64,000 nt of DNA from Mycobacterium sp. URHD0025 (lineage in GTDB: Bacteria; Actinomycetota; Actinomycetes; Mycobacteriales; Mycobacteriaceae): NCBI RefSeq assembly GCF_000426065.1, contig NZ_AUEQ01000012.1, positions 124,001 to 188,000 of the forward strand, written 5' to 3'. Positions 41,062-48,952 of this stretch are shown one piece after another (position 1 is the first letter of the stretch; the number at the start of each line of letters is the position of its first letter). Made by a program: the position numbers and the translations under genes. The notes under the pieces are model-generated. The model worked only from the letters and a program-made list of their open reading frames with translations, made no database searches and was not told where the DNA came from.

Positions 41062-42105
41062 ATGGTCGAGACGTCCGCGATCCGGTTCCTTGCCCGCGGC
41101 GCCCGCCGCGTGGCCTACGAGATCCGCGGGGACGGTCCACCCCTCGTCGCTCCGGCGTGGTGGGTGAGTCACCTCGAACTCGACTGGCAGAGCGCGGGCT
41201 TTCGGCGCTTCTGGCAAGGCGTTGCCGACGGGTACACCCTGATCCGCTACGACCGGTTGGGTGTCGGCATGTCCGACCGTGAACTGCGGGAGTCGGATCT
41301 TTGCCTCGACGCTGAAGTCGCGGTCCTGCGGGCGCTGCTCGACGAGCTCGAACTGGAGCGCGTGTCACTCGTCGGCGGTTCATCCGGGAGCTGCACCGCA
41401 ATCGCTTTCGCCGCAACGTTTCCCGAGCGTGTCGAACGCCTGGTGCTCTACGGGTCCTACGCCGACGGCGGGGCGATCACGCCTCCGGGCGTGGCGGACG
41501 CCATCCTCGCGGCGGTACGGGCGCACTGGGGGCTCGGCTCACGCCTGCTCGGTGACATGTTCCTCAGTGGTGCCGAGGCGGCGGACCGGGAGAACTTCGC
41601 GCGGTTTCAGCGAGAGGCGGCGACCGCCGAGAACGCCGCCGCCATATTGGATCTCGTCTATCGCCTCGACGTGCGCGCGCAGCTCTCCCTCGTCTGCCGG
41701 CCGACGTGGGTGGCGCATCGTCGCGATGACCGGGCGATTCCGTACCGGCTCGGGCGTGAGGTCGCGGCCGCGATTCCAGGCGCGACGTTCATCCCGCTGC
41801 GGGGGAGCGCGCACTTCCCCTGGCACGGTGATGTCGATTCCGTCGTCCGTGCGTGTCGCGAAGCGCTGGCGCCGGCGCAGTCGTCATCGCCTGGTCCGAG
41901 CGAGTCCGTACCCGTCCCGCTGTCCGATCGTGAGCGCGAGATCCTGGCCTGCGTCGCACGGGGGCTGAGCGATCGCGAAATCGCCGAGCAGCTCGTGTTG
42001 AGCCCACATACCGTTCACCGCCACGTCGCCAACATCCGCCGCAAGCTGGGACGCACTTCCCGGTCTGCCGCCGTCGCGGAAGCCGCCCGTCTCGGTTTGC
42101 TGTGA
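41062..42105 (+). CDS. Alpha/beta-hydrolase fused to LuxR-type HTH regulator
   Basis: A 347-residue fusion. Residues about 5-275 form an alpha/beta-hydrolase: nucleophile elbow VSLVGGSSGSCTAIAFAATF (Ser107), Asp in HRRDDRAIPY and His in LRGSAHFPWHG. Residues about 283-345 are a LuxR/NarL helix-turn-helix (LSDREREILACVARGLSDRE, IAEQLVLSPHTVHRHVANIR). It probably senses a hydrolysable or bound small ligand through the hydrolase domain and controls genes through the HTH. The ATG at 41062 was chosen because it directly precedes the hydrolase fold. A palindrome follows the stop codon. Confidence 0.88.
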   Translation: MVETSAIRFLARGARRVAYEIRGDGPPLVAPAWWVSHLELDWQSAGFRRFWQGVADGYTLIRYDRLGVGMSDRELRESDLCLDAEVAVLRALLDELELERVSLVGGSSGSCTAIAFAATFPERVERLVLYGSYADGGAITPPGVADAILAAVRAHWGLGSRLLGDMFLSGAEAADRENFARFQREAATAENAAAILDLVYRLDVRAQLSLVCRPTWVAHRRDDRAIPYRLGREVAAAIPGATFIPLRGSAHFPWHGDVDSVVRACREALAPAQSSSPGPSESVPVPLSDREREILACVARGLSDREIAEQLVLSPHTVHRHVANIRRKLGRTSRSAAVAEAARLGLL

Positions 42106-42119
42106 CACGGACTGCCGCG

Positions 42120-42157
42120 ACATGGCCGTTACGGGCCATGTGCTGAAGATGGCCGTT
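42120..42157. promoter_or_regulatory. Palindrome and direct repeat between hydrolase-LuxR gene and methyltransferase
   Basis: ACATGGCC (42120-42127) and GGCCATGT (42134-42141) are an exact inverted repeat with a 6-base centre. ATGGCCGTT occurs at 42122-42130 and again at 42149-42157. It lies 44-81 bases upstream of the methyltransferase ATG and just after the LuxR fusion gene, a plausible operator for that regulator. A short terminator is the alternative reading. Confidence 0.4.
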
Positions 42158-42200
42158 GCGAGCGATGCGCCGCGTGACGGGTGCCTCATACGTTCACGAC

Positions 42201-42860
42201 ATGACAAACACCACCGGCCCAGACCTCCGCACCCGGCCGCCGTCAGCAGGGTGGCTCCGGATCATGGCCCTGGTCTATGACCCGTTCTGCTGGCTGGGCG
42301 AGGCCGCCGGGATGCGTCGCCGGCGACGCACGCTGTTGGCCAATGCCCGCGGGCGGGTTGCCGAGATCGGTGCCGGCACCGGCCTGAACATCGCGCACTA
42401 TCCCGACGGGATCGCCGAACTCATCCTCACCGAACCCGTCGAGGCGATGCGCCGGAAACTCGCACATCGCCTACGGCGTGATGGGAAGTCCGCGCGAATC
42501 GTCGACGCGCCCGCCGATCGGCTACCGCTGCCTGACGCGTCGGTCGACACCGTCGTCTCGACCCTGGTCCTGTGCACGGTCGACGACCCCGAAGCCGCGC
42601 TCCGCGAGATCGCACGCGTGCTCCGCCCAGATGGGCAATTGCTGTTCATCGAACACGTCCGCGCCGGTTCGCGGTTCCTCGCAGCGTGTCAGGATCTGTT
42701 GGACGGGCCTTGGCGTCGATTTGCCGCCGGCTGCCGGTGCAACCGCGCGACGCTGGAATTGATGCGCGCCGCCGGGTTCGACGTAGCGGCAGGCGCCATG
42801 GTGTGGCGCGGTATGCCGGCGATCGTCCATCCCCTCATCGTCGGCCGGGCTACTCGGTGA
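42201..42860 (+). CDS. Class I SAM-dependent methyltransferase
   Basis: A Rossmann-like methyltransferase of 219 residues, of the Methyltransf_11/UbiE-like type. Motif I is RVAEIGAGTGLNIAHYP, the acidic end of strand 2 is LILTEPVEAMRRKL, the motif IV region is SVDTVVSTLVLCTVDDPEAA and the post-motif is VLRPDGQLLFIEHVRAGS. Members include arsenite and phospholipid or quinone methyltransferases; the substrate here is unknown. It may be controlled by the adjacent LuxR fusion. Its 3' end overlaps the convergent VC0807-like gene by 11 bases. Confidence 0.88.
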   Translation: MTNTTGPDLRTRPPSAGWLRIMALVYDPFCWLGEAAGMRRRRRTLLANARGRVAEIGAGTGLNIAHYPDGIAELILTEPVEAMRRKLAHRLRRDGKSARIVDAPADRLPLPDASVDTVVSTLVLCTVDDPEAALREIARVLRPDGQLLFIEHVRAGSRFLAACQDLLDGPWRRFAAGCRCNRATLELMRAAGFDVAAGAMVWRGMPAIVHPLIVGRATR

Positions 42861-43485
42861 TGCGGGTTTGGTCCCGCAGACGTTCTCCCTCGGCCCTGGC
42901 CCGCTTGCCCACCACCACCGTCGCCACCATCAACAATGCGGTCAACGCCAGCGAAACGACGGTGTTCACCCCGTTGGCGATGTCGATGGACAGCGAGAAG
43001 ATGATTGCCAGGCTGATCAGCATCCCGATCAGCAAGCCGATGCCCCACATGGCCGAGAGCGAAACATGGACGCGGTGCCGGAATGCCGTCTCACGTGGAC
43101 CGGCGTCGTCTGGCGGGACGGTCTGTACTCGTTCGGCCACGATCTGCGTCAGCGGCCTGCCGACGAAGCAGCTGCCCAGGAACAGCAGTGCGCCGATGCC
43201 CCCGACAAGGGTGTTGCCCGCCATCAGCATTCGGGCATCAGATGTCGCCAGCCCCACCGCGAGGCTCAGACCGAAATTCAGCATCAGGTACGCCGCGAAC
43301 GGATCGAGTCGGCGGGCCTTGATCGCGTCATACGAAACCTTGATCCCGGCGAGCACTGTCGCGGTCAGCAATGCGACGTATTCCGATACACCGGCAGCGC
43401 GCAGCCCGTAGTAGGCGATCAGCGGAGGGGCGACGTCGAGCAGGATGCCCCGCATGACGGGGCGCAGTGAGGGTTCTCGGCTCAC
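42850..43485 (-). CDS. VC0807-like (DUF3159-type) membrane protein
   Basis: A 211-residue integral membrane protein with about six hydrophobic helices, for example GILLDVAPPLIAYYGLRAAG, YLMLNFGLSLAVGLATSDAR, LVGGIGALLFLGSCFVGRPL and WGIGLLIGMLISLAIIFSLS. It resembles the VC0807 family, which has no known function. It is divergent from the quinone oxidoreductase gene (77-base gap). Confidence 0.8.
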   Translation of the reverse strand: MSREPSLRPVMRGILLDVAPPLIAYYGLRAAGVSEYVALLTATVLAGIKVSYDAIKARRLDPFAAYLMLNFGLSLAVGLATSDARMLMAGNTLVGGIGALLFLGSCFVGRPLTQIVAERVQTVPPDDAGPRETAFRHRVHVSLSAMWGIGLLIGMLISLAIIFSLSIDIANGVNTVVSLALTALLMVATVVVGKRARAEGERLRDQTRITE

Positions 43486-43562
43486 TGTGGCGAAGATATG
43501 GACCTACCCTGTGAATCTCCTGTATATGGAATGTTTTCGGGCCCGGGTTCGTCATACGGCGT

Positions 43563-44489
43563 ATGAGCAGAGCAGTGCAGTTCGACGAATACGGTGAGAT
43601 CGACGTCCTGCAGGTGCGTGATCTGCCGAGGCCTGTTCCCGCCGCCGGTGAGGTCCTGGTCGAGGTCAGGGCCGCAGGTATCAATCCGGGTGAGGCCATG
43701 ATTCGCCGCGGCGCCCTACGTGACCGGTTCCCCGCCACGTTTCCGTCCGGCCAGGGCAGCGACCTCGCCGGCGTGGTGGCCGAGACCGGAGCGGACGTCA
43801 CGGGGTTCCAGGTGGGCGACGAGGTGCTGGGATTCTCTGATTCCCGGTCCAGTCACGCCGAGTATGTGACGGTGCCGGCCACGCAACTGGCTGCCAAGCC
43901 GCCGGGCCTGTCCTGGGAGGTGGCCGGCTCGCTGTATGTCGCGGGAGCCACCGCCTACGCGGCGGTCCGGGCCGTGCGACCCCAATCCGGCGACACGGTG
44001 GCGGTCGCAGGCGCGGCCGGCGGTGTCGGCACCATCGCGGTTCAGCTCGCGAAGCGCGCGGGCGCCACCGTGCTCGGCATTGCCGGGTCCGGCAACGACG
44101 AATGGCTGTCGGCGCACGGTGTCATCCCGGTCAACTACGGGGACGGGCTCGCCGCCAGGCTGCGCGCCGCGTCGCCATCGGGGCGCGTCGATGCTTTTCT
44201 GGATTTCTTCGGTGGCGGATATGTGAAGCTGGCCGTCGAGGAGTTGGATGTCGATCCCCAAAGGGTCGACACCATCATCGATTTCCCCGCGATCGAGCAG
44301 TTCGGTGTCCAGGCGGCCGGCAATGCCGAAGGTTCTGACATCGCCGTGATCGCCGAGCTGGCGGGTCTCGCCGCGGCAGGGGAGCTTGAGGTGCCGATCG
44401 CCGGGGTGTTCGCCCTCGACGATGTCCGGGCGGCCTACACCGAACTGGAAAAGCGCCATACCAGAGGCAAATTGGTGCTGAGGCCCTGA
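43563..44489 (+). CDS. NADP-dependent quinone-type oxidoreductase (zinc-free MDR)
   Basis: A medium-chain reductase of the quinone oxidoreductase subgroup, 308 residues. The NADP-binding region is DTVAVAGAAGGVGTIAVQLA. The N-terminal GroES-like domain contains GINPGEAMIRRGALRDRFPA and FPSGQGSDLAGVVAETGADV. The zinc-ligand cysteines of alcohol dehydrogenases are absent, and the C-terminal DVRAAYTELEKRHTRGKLVL is typical of this group. Substrate unknown. Confidence 0.92.
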   Translation: MSRAVQFDEYGEIDVLQVRDLPRPVPAAGEVLVEVRAAGINPGEAMIRRGALRDRFPATFPSGQGSDLAGVVAETGADVTGFQVGDEVLGFSDSRSSHAEYVTVPATQLAAKPPGLSWEVAGSLYVAGATAYAAVRAVRPQSGDTVAVAGAAGGVGTIAVQLAKRAGATVLGIAGSGNDEWLSAHGVIPVNYGDGLAARLRAASPSGRVDAFLDFFGGGYVKLAVEELDVDPQRVDTIIDFPAIEQFGVQAAGNAEGSDIAVIAELAGLAAAGELEVPIAGVFALDDVRAAYTELEKRHTRGKLVLRP

Positions 44490-44523
44490 CCCGCACAGCA
44501 CTTCCGGCGCGTAGCATCCAAGC

Positions 44524-44724
44524 ATGAACAGGGGATTCGTCGTGACCTTGGCGCTCGGTGTGCTCGTGGCGCTGTTCGGTGTGATCTGGGCGCTGCAGGG
44601 GTTCGGTGTGCTGCAGGGCAGTCCGATGAGCAATACCACCACCTGGTCGGTCATCGGCCCGATCACCGTGGTGATAGGCGTCCTCATCGCGATCTTCAGC
44701 TGGCGCAAGATCTCGTCGAGGTGA
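44524..44724 (+). CDS. Small two-helix membrane protein
   Basis: A 66-residue protein with two transmembrane helices (FVVTLALGVLVALFGVIWAL and WSVIGPITVVIGVLIAIFSW) and a basic C-terminus. It starts 35 bases after the oxidoreductase gene. The family is unknown, but the hydrophobic pattern with charged ends suggests a real gene. Confidence 0.7.
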   Translation: MNRGFVVTLALGVLVALFGVIWALQGFGVLQGSPMSNTTTWSVIGPITVVIGVLIAIFSWRKISSR

Positions 44725-44739
44725 CCGACACCGATACGG

Positions 44740-46314
44740 CTATCCCACGGTGAAGTCCACCGAATGCCAACCGGTGGCGCCGTCGGGCACGGTGGGGGTC
44801 TCGTCGGATGTCTGGACCGCACCGGTGTTGTCGGTGGCCCGCACCGTGATGGTGTGTCGGCCCGGGCTGCTCGACTGCCAGGGGTAGCTCCACAACCGCC
44901 AGGTCTGGTTGGAGTAGGCGTCCCCGAGCCGGGCCGATTGCCATGGGCCGTCGTCGATTTGGACCTCGACGTTGCGCACGCCACGGTTCTGTGCCCACGC
45001 GATCCCGCCGAAGGTCGTCGGGCCCACCGCGATGTGCTGGCCGCGTCTCGGCACGTCGATGCGTGACTCGGTTTTGATGGGGCCGCGCGGTGCCCAACCC
45101 TGTTTGGTCCAGTACGCCTCCGCCCGGTCGAAGCGGGTCAGTTCGAGGTCGGTGACCCACTTGGTGGCCGATACGTAGCCGTAGAGTCCGGCCACCACCA
45201 GCCTCGCCGGGTAGCCGTGTTCGACGGGTAGCGGCTGTCCGTTGAGGCCGATGGCCAACATCGCGTCACGGCCGTCGGCTATGGCCTCCACGGGGGTGCC
45301 CACGGTGAACCCGTCGGCGGACTTCGACAACACCATGTCGGCGTCAGGGGATACCCCTGCGGCCGCCAGTAGATCGGTCAACCGATAGCCGGTCCACATT
45401 CCGGTCGAGATGTATTCGCCACCAACGGAATTGGATACGCATGTCAGCGTCACGGCCTTCTCGACCACTTCGAATCGGTCCAGGTCGGTGAAGCTGTAGG
45501 TGATTTCGCGGTCCACCATCCCATGGATCCGCAAACGCCATTCGTCGCGGCTCAACTGCGGCACGCTGAGTGCGGTGTCCACGCGGTAGAAGTCCGCGCC
45601 GTCGGTGATGAAGCTCGGCAGGGCAACATCTTTCGGTTGCACGCCGGCCGGGACCGCCGGGGCGGGGACACGCGGGCGCGGGATCACCGAGGTGTCGCGT
45701 TCGGCTGCAACGGAACTGGTCATCCGGTCGATCACGACGCCGAGAAGTCCGCTTACCGCCCCGAATCCGAGTAGTCCCGCCGTGGTGAGCCAGGTTCTCC
45801 TGGTGGCGTCGAATTTGTCTGTGGCGGCATGCTCATCGTTTCGGCCCGTCCACACCCGCAGCGCGAGCAGGCGCAGCGCCGCCACGCCGGCTGCGGTGCC
45901 GACCACGGTGGGCACGACGTCGAGCGGGGTCGCGCCGGGCCGCGTGAGCACGGCGGCACAGCCGAGCAGTCCGGCGACGACGAAGATGACGCTGCCGATC
46001 GGGCGACGCCGGGTTTCGTACGTCGCGGCGAGGGCGGCGAGGGCGGCGATCACCACCAGGACGACGACCGCCAGGAAGAGCTTGTCCAGTCCGCCCAGTG
46101 CCTGGATCACCCATTCTTTGACGGGCCCCGGTGTCAGATCGACGATTGCCGAGCCGATCGCGCCGCGCGGTTCGGCCTGCGCGCGGAACGGAATGGCAAC
46201 AAGCGCACCGACGCCGAGCGCGACCGTGGCGGCAGCGACTCCGCCGAGCATCCGGGTGTTCGGCGAGGACGTGGGTGAGGACTTCGCCGTGGACCCGGAC
46301 GAGGACTGGGTCAT
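44740..46314 (-). CDS. Membrane-anchored sulfite-oxidase-like molybdopterin oxidoreductase
   Basis: A 524-residue protein with an N-terminal membrane part (about four helices between residues 20 and 190) and an extracytoplasmic molybdopterin domain. That domain shows WRLRIHGMVDREITYSFTDL, the molybdenum-ligand Cys in VTLTCVSNSVGGEYISTGMW, PVEHGYPARLVVAGLYGYVS and VSATKWVTDLELTRFD. The C-terminal part is a Mo-co dimerisation-like beta domain (AQNRGVRNVEVQIDDGPWQS). It needs molybdenum, which links it functionally to the ModBC importer in the same window. The ATG at 46314 follows GGGGA. Its electron acceptor and substrate are unknown. Confidence 0.9.
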   Translation of the reverse strand: MTQSSSGSTAKSSPTSSPNTRMLGGVAAATVALGVGALVAIPFRAQAEPRGAIGSAIVDLTPGPVKEWVIQALGGLDKLFLAVVVLVVIAALAALAATYETRRRPIGSVIFVVAGLLGCAAVLTRPGATPLDVVPTVVGTAAGVAALRLLALRVWTGRNDEHAATDKFDATRRTWLTTAGLLGFGAVSGLLGVVIDRMTSSVAAERDTSVIPRPRVPAPAVPAGVQPKDVALPSFITDGADFYRVDTALSVPQLSRDEWRLRIHGMVDREITYSFTDLDRFEVVEKAVTLTCVSNSVGGEYISTGMWTGYRLTDLLAAAGVSPDADMVLSKSADGFTVGTPVEAIADGRDAMLAIGLNGQPLPVEHGYPARLVVAGLYGYVSATKWVTDLELTRFDRAEAYWTKQGWAPRGPIKTESRIDVPRRGQHIAVGPTTFGGIAWAQNRGVRNVEVQIDDGPWQSARLGDAYSNQTWRLWSYPWQSSSPGRHTITVRATDNTGAVQTSDETPTVPDGATGWHSVDFTVG

Positions 46315-46342
46315 CGTCCCCAAGATACTCCCGCGCACAGAG

Positions 46343-46380
46343 CAGGGAGCCTGCCGTGAGGGGAAACGACAGGCTCCCTG
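46343..46380 (-). terminator. Hairpin after the antigen 85 gene
   Basis: CAGGGAGCCTG (46343-46353) and CAGGCTCCCTG (46370-46380) form an exact 11-bp stem with a 16-base loop. On the minus strand it begins 14 bases after the mycolyltransferase stop and precedes the start of the molybdoenzyme gene, so it most likely ends the mycolyltransferase transcript. Confidence 0.6.
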
Positions 46381-46393
46381 GGTGGGTGGCTCT

Positions 46394-47389
46394 CTAGGTG
46401 GCCGACTGCGCGCCGAGCACCCGCTGGATATCGGGCTTCATCTGCTGCAGCTGCTGTCCCCAGTAGCCCCAGGCGTGGGTGCCGTTGGCGGGGAAGTTGA
46501 ACACCCCGTTGGTGCCGCCGGCGGCGATGTAGTTGTCGCGGAAAGTGACATTGGTGCGCAACGTCAGCCCTTCGAGGAACTGGGCTGCCATCAGGTTGCC
46601 GCCATTGGAGCCCGCGTCGAGATCGGACGGGGTTCCGGTGCCGCAGTAGATCCAGATGCGGGTGTTGTTGGCGACCAGCTGGTTGATGTTGACCATCGGG
46701 TCATTGCGCTTCCATGCCGGGTCGGTCGACGGCCCCCACATGCTCTCGGCGTTGTAACCGCCTGCATCGTTCATCGCCAGCCCGATCAGCATCGGCCACC
46801 AGCCCTCGGACGGGTTGAGGAAGCCGGAAAGCGTTCCGGCGTAGATGAATTGCTGCGGGTGGTGGATCGCGTAGGTCAGTGCTGCGCTACCGGCCATCGA
46901 GATCCCGACGACGGCGTTGCCGGTCTGCGACACGCCGCGGTTGGAGGCCAGCCAGGTCGGCAGCTCGCTCGTCAGGAAGGTCTCCCACTTGTAGGTGTAG
47001 TCCTGGCCGTTGCCCTTCGACGGCTGGTACCAGTCGGTGTAGAAGCTGGACTGCCCGCCGACCGGCATGACCACCGACAGGCCCGAATCGTTGTACCACT
47101 CGAACGCCGGAGTGTTGATGTCCCAGCCGTTGAAGTCGTCCTGGGCGCGCAGTCCGTCGAGCAGGTAGACCGCGTGCGGCCCGCCACCCTGGAACTGGAC
47201 GCGGATGTTGCGGTTCATCGACGGCGAGAACACGTCGAGGTACTCGACCGGCAGACCGGGACGAGAGAATGCACCAGCGGTCGCCGAACCTCCCGCGAGA
47301 CCGATCAGCGCGGGCAGGGTGGCGGCTGCCATTGCCCCCGCCGCCAGTCGGCGCATCCACGCTCCGCGAATCTTGTTGAGGAACTTCAT
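46394..47389 (-). CDS. Antigen 85 mycolyltransferase (Ag85C-like sequence)
   Basis: A secreted mycolyltransferase that moves mycolates between trehalose monomycolates and to arabinogalactan, in the cell wall. A 40-residue signal peptide is cleaved after ATAGA, giving the mature start FSRPGLPVEYLDVFSPSMNR. The catalytic triad is Ser164 (VVGISMAGS), Glu273 (QFLEGLTLRTN) and His305 (ANGTHAWGYWG) in precursor numbering. FEWYNDSGLSVVMPVGGQSS is the fibronectin-binding region. The QPSKGNGQDYTYKW loop lacks the disulfide cysteines of Ag85A/B and resembles Ag85C. By gene order it sits near the fbpB position, so orthology is uncertain. Confidence 0.93.
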   Translation of the reverse strand: MKFLNKIRGAWMRRLAAGAMAAATLPALIGLAGGSATAGAFSRPGLPVEYLDVFSPSMNRNIRVQFQGGGPHAVYLLDGLRAQDDFNGWDINTPAFEWYNDSGLSVVMPVGGQSSFYTDWYQPSKGNGQDYTYKWETFLTSELPTWLASNRGVSQTGNAVVGISMAGSAALTYAIHHPQQFIYAGTLSGFLNPSEGWWPMLIGLAMNDAGGYNAESMWGPSTDPAWKRNDPMVNINQLVANNTRIWIYCGTGTPSDLDAGSNGGNLMAAQFLEGLTLRTNVTFRDNYIAAGGTNGVFNFPANGTHAWGYWGQQLQQMKPDIQRVLGAQSAT

Positions 47390-47551
47390 AACGGCAACCA
47401 ACCGTCCTTTCTGCACGTATGCCAAGCAGTTTGCCGCTTGCTCCGGTAGTGAATCACGCACCTCATCAGTCACACGCGTAACAACACCGCGCATGCAGAT
47501 CGCGGTTTACTAACGGTTGGAACTCGGCGCCGAGACCGTCGGCGGCGCCGG

Positions 47552-48952
47552 TCAGCGCCCGGGTGCGGTGAGCGCCTGTTTGACGCTGGCCCTGCGCTCC
47601 TCGATGGCCCGGCCGATCTCCTGTAGCAGCACAGGCTTTCGCGCGACGAGATCTTCGATGCACTCGCGGTCGAACTGCGCGACGGTGACCTCCGTCAGCG
47701 CGTATGCCGTTGTGGTGACCGGTTCGCGGGTCAGCGCGGTCTGGCCGAGAAAGTCGCCCTTCTCCAGGGTGAGGACGGGGACGAAGAGATCGCCGGTGCC
47801 GTTCGCGGCCAGTTGCACCGTGCCGGCGACGACGAAGCTCATCTTCTTGGGGACCTGACCGGCGACCTGGATGACCTCATCGGTGCCGTACCGGGCGAGC
47901 CGGGCGTATGGCAGCAGCTCCTGCTGATCCTCAGGGCTCAGGCGCAGGGTCGGGGCGATGAGGCGAAGCGTCTGTTCGACGCGTTCAGCGGTGGCGAACT
48001 CGTCCTCGGCCTCGTCCAGATGCAGACCGGCACGCCGCGAGGCGTACCAGGTCCAGCGCAGGAAGGTGGACCTCGCGGCGAAGTCGTCGGCGGGTGAGTG
48101 CAGCGGGATCATGGTCTTGTACTGCAACGCGCCGGCCGCGACGGTGGACACCGTGCCGTCGCGGCGGAGCTGGGGCAGCCGGCGGGCCACGTCGGTGAGT
48201 ACCCGGCAGACCTCGTCGGGGGCATCGTCGACGGCGAACACGGTGACCACACTGATGGTGTGCGCGGCTGCCGGGCGGCTGAGGTTGGTGAACGATGCTC
48301 CGGCCAGCACGGAGTTCGGGATCACCTGCAGGCCGCTGCCGGTGTCAATGTGGGTCGCCCGCCAGTTCACCTCCACGACGCGGCCCCGCGCCGACGGCGC
48401 GTCGACCCAGTCGCCGAGCCGGAACGGCTGCTCGAACAGCAGCAGAAGTCCTGAGATGATCTGGCCGACGGAGTTCTGCAGCGCCAGGCCCAGCACGATC
48501 GAGGACACGCCCAGGGCTGTGAAAAGCCCACCGATGTTGGCGCCCCAGATGTAGGCGAAGATCAAACCGATGCCGACGGCGATCAGCGCGAATCGGGCGA
48601 CGTCCAGGAAGATCGACGGAATACGCTTGCGCCAACTGCCTTCCGGGGCACTCTGGAAGAGCGTCGCGTTGAGCCCGGACAGCAGCAGGACCAGCACGAC
48701 GAAGCCGAACACCGTCGCCACCATGCGGACCGGGGTGGTTTCTCCGGAGATCTGCATCGCCTGGATCAACAGGATCAGCAGCGCGCCCAGCGGCAGGATG
48801 TAGGTGCGGATCAGGTGCACCGGGCCGGCCAGAAAGCTGCCGCGCCGGCGCAGTGCGCTGTGGAGTTCGGTGAGCAGAACCAGACAGACCGGAAATCCGA
48901 CCGCGACGCCCATCGCCCAGTAGAACCATGGAGCGTCGAGGACGCCTGTCAT
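47552..48952 (-). CDS. MscS-type mechanosensitive channel with C-terminal cNMP-binding-like domain
   Basis: A 466-residue membrane protein. Residues about 1-110 hold four hydrophobic helices, about 110-290 the MscS core (SSIVLGLALQNSVGQIISGL, LFEQPFRLGDWVDAPSARGR and VIPNSVLAGASFTNL), and about 320-466 a cyclic-nucleotide-binding fold. In that fold the phosphate-binding cassette GDFLGQTALTREPVTTTAY has Gln404 where the family has Glu and no Arg where an Arg contacts the phosphate. The 5' end overlaps the upstream cyclase gene by 4 bases. The equivalent pair in M. tuberculosis is Rv2434c/Rv2435c, from memory. Confidence 0.9.
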   Translation of the reverse strand: MTGVLDAPWFYWAMGVAVGFPVCLVLLTELHSALRRRGSFLAGPVHLIRTYILPLGALLILLIQAMQISGETTPVRMVATVFGFVVLVLLLSGLNATLFQSAPEGSWRKRIPSIFLDVARFALIAVGIGLIFAYIWGANIGGLFTALGVSSIVLGLALQNSVGQIISGLLLLFEQPFRLGDWVDAPSARGRVVEVNWRATHIDTGSGLQVIPNSVLAGASFTNLSRPAAAHTISVVTVFAVDDAPDEVCRVLTDVARRLPQLRRDGTVSTVAAGALQYKTMIPLHSPADDFAARSTFLRWTWYASRRAGLHLDEAEDEFATAERVEQTLRLIAPTLRLSPEDQQELLPYARLARYGTDEVIQVAGQVPKKMSFVVAGTVQLAANGTGDLFVPVLTLEKGDFLGQTALTREPVTTTAYALTEVTVAQFDRECIEDLVARKPVLLQEIGRAIEERRASVKQALTAPGR

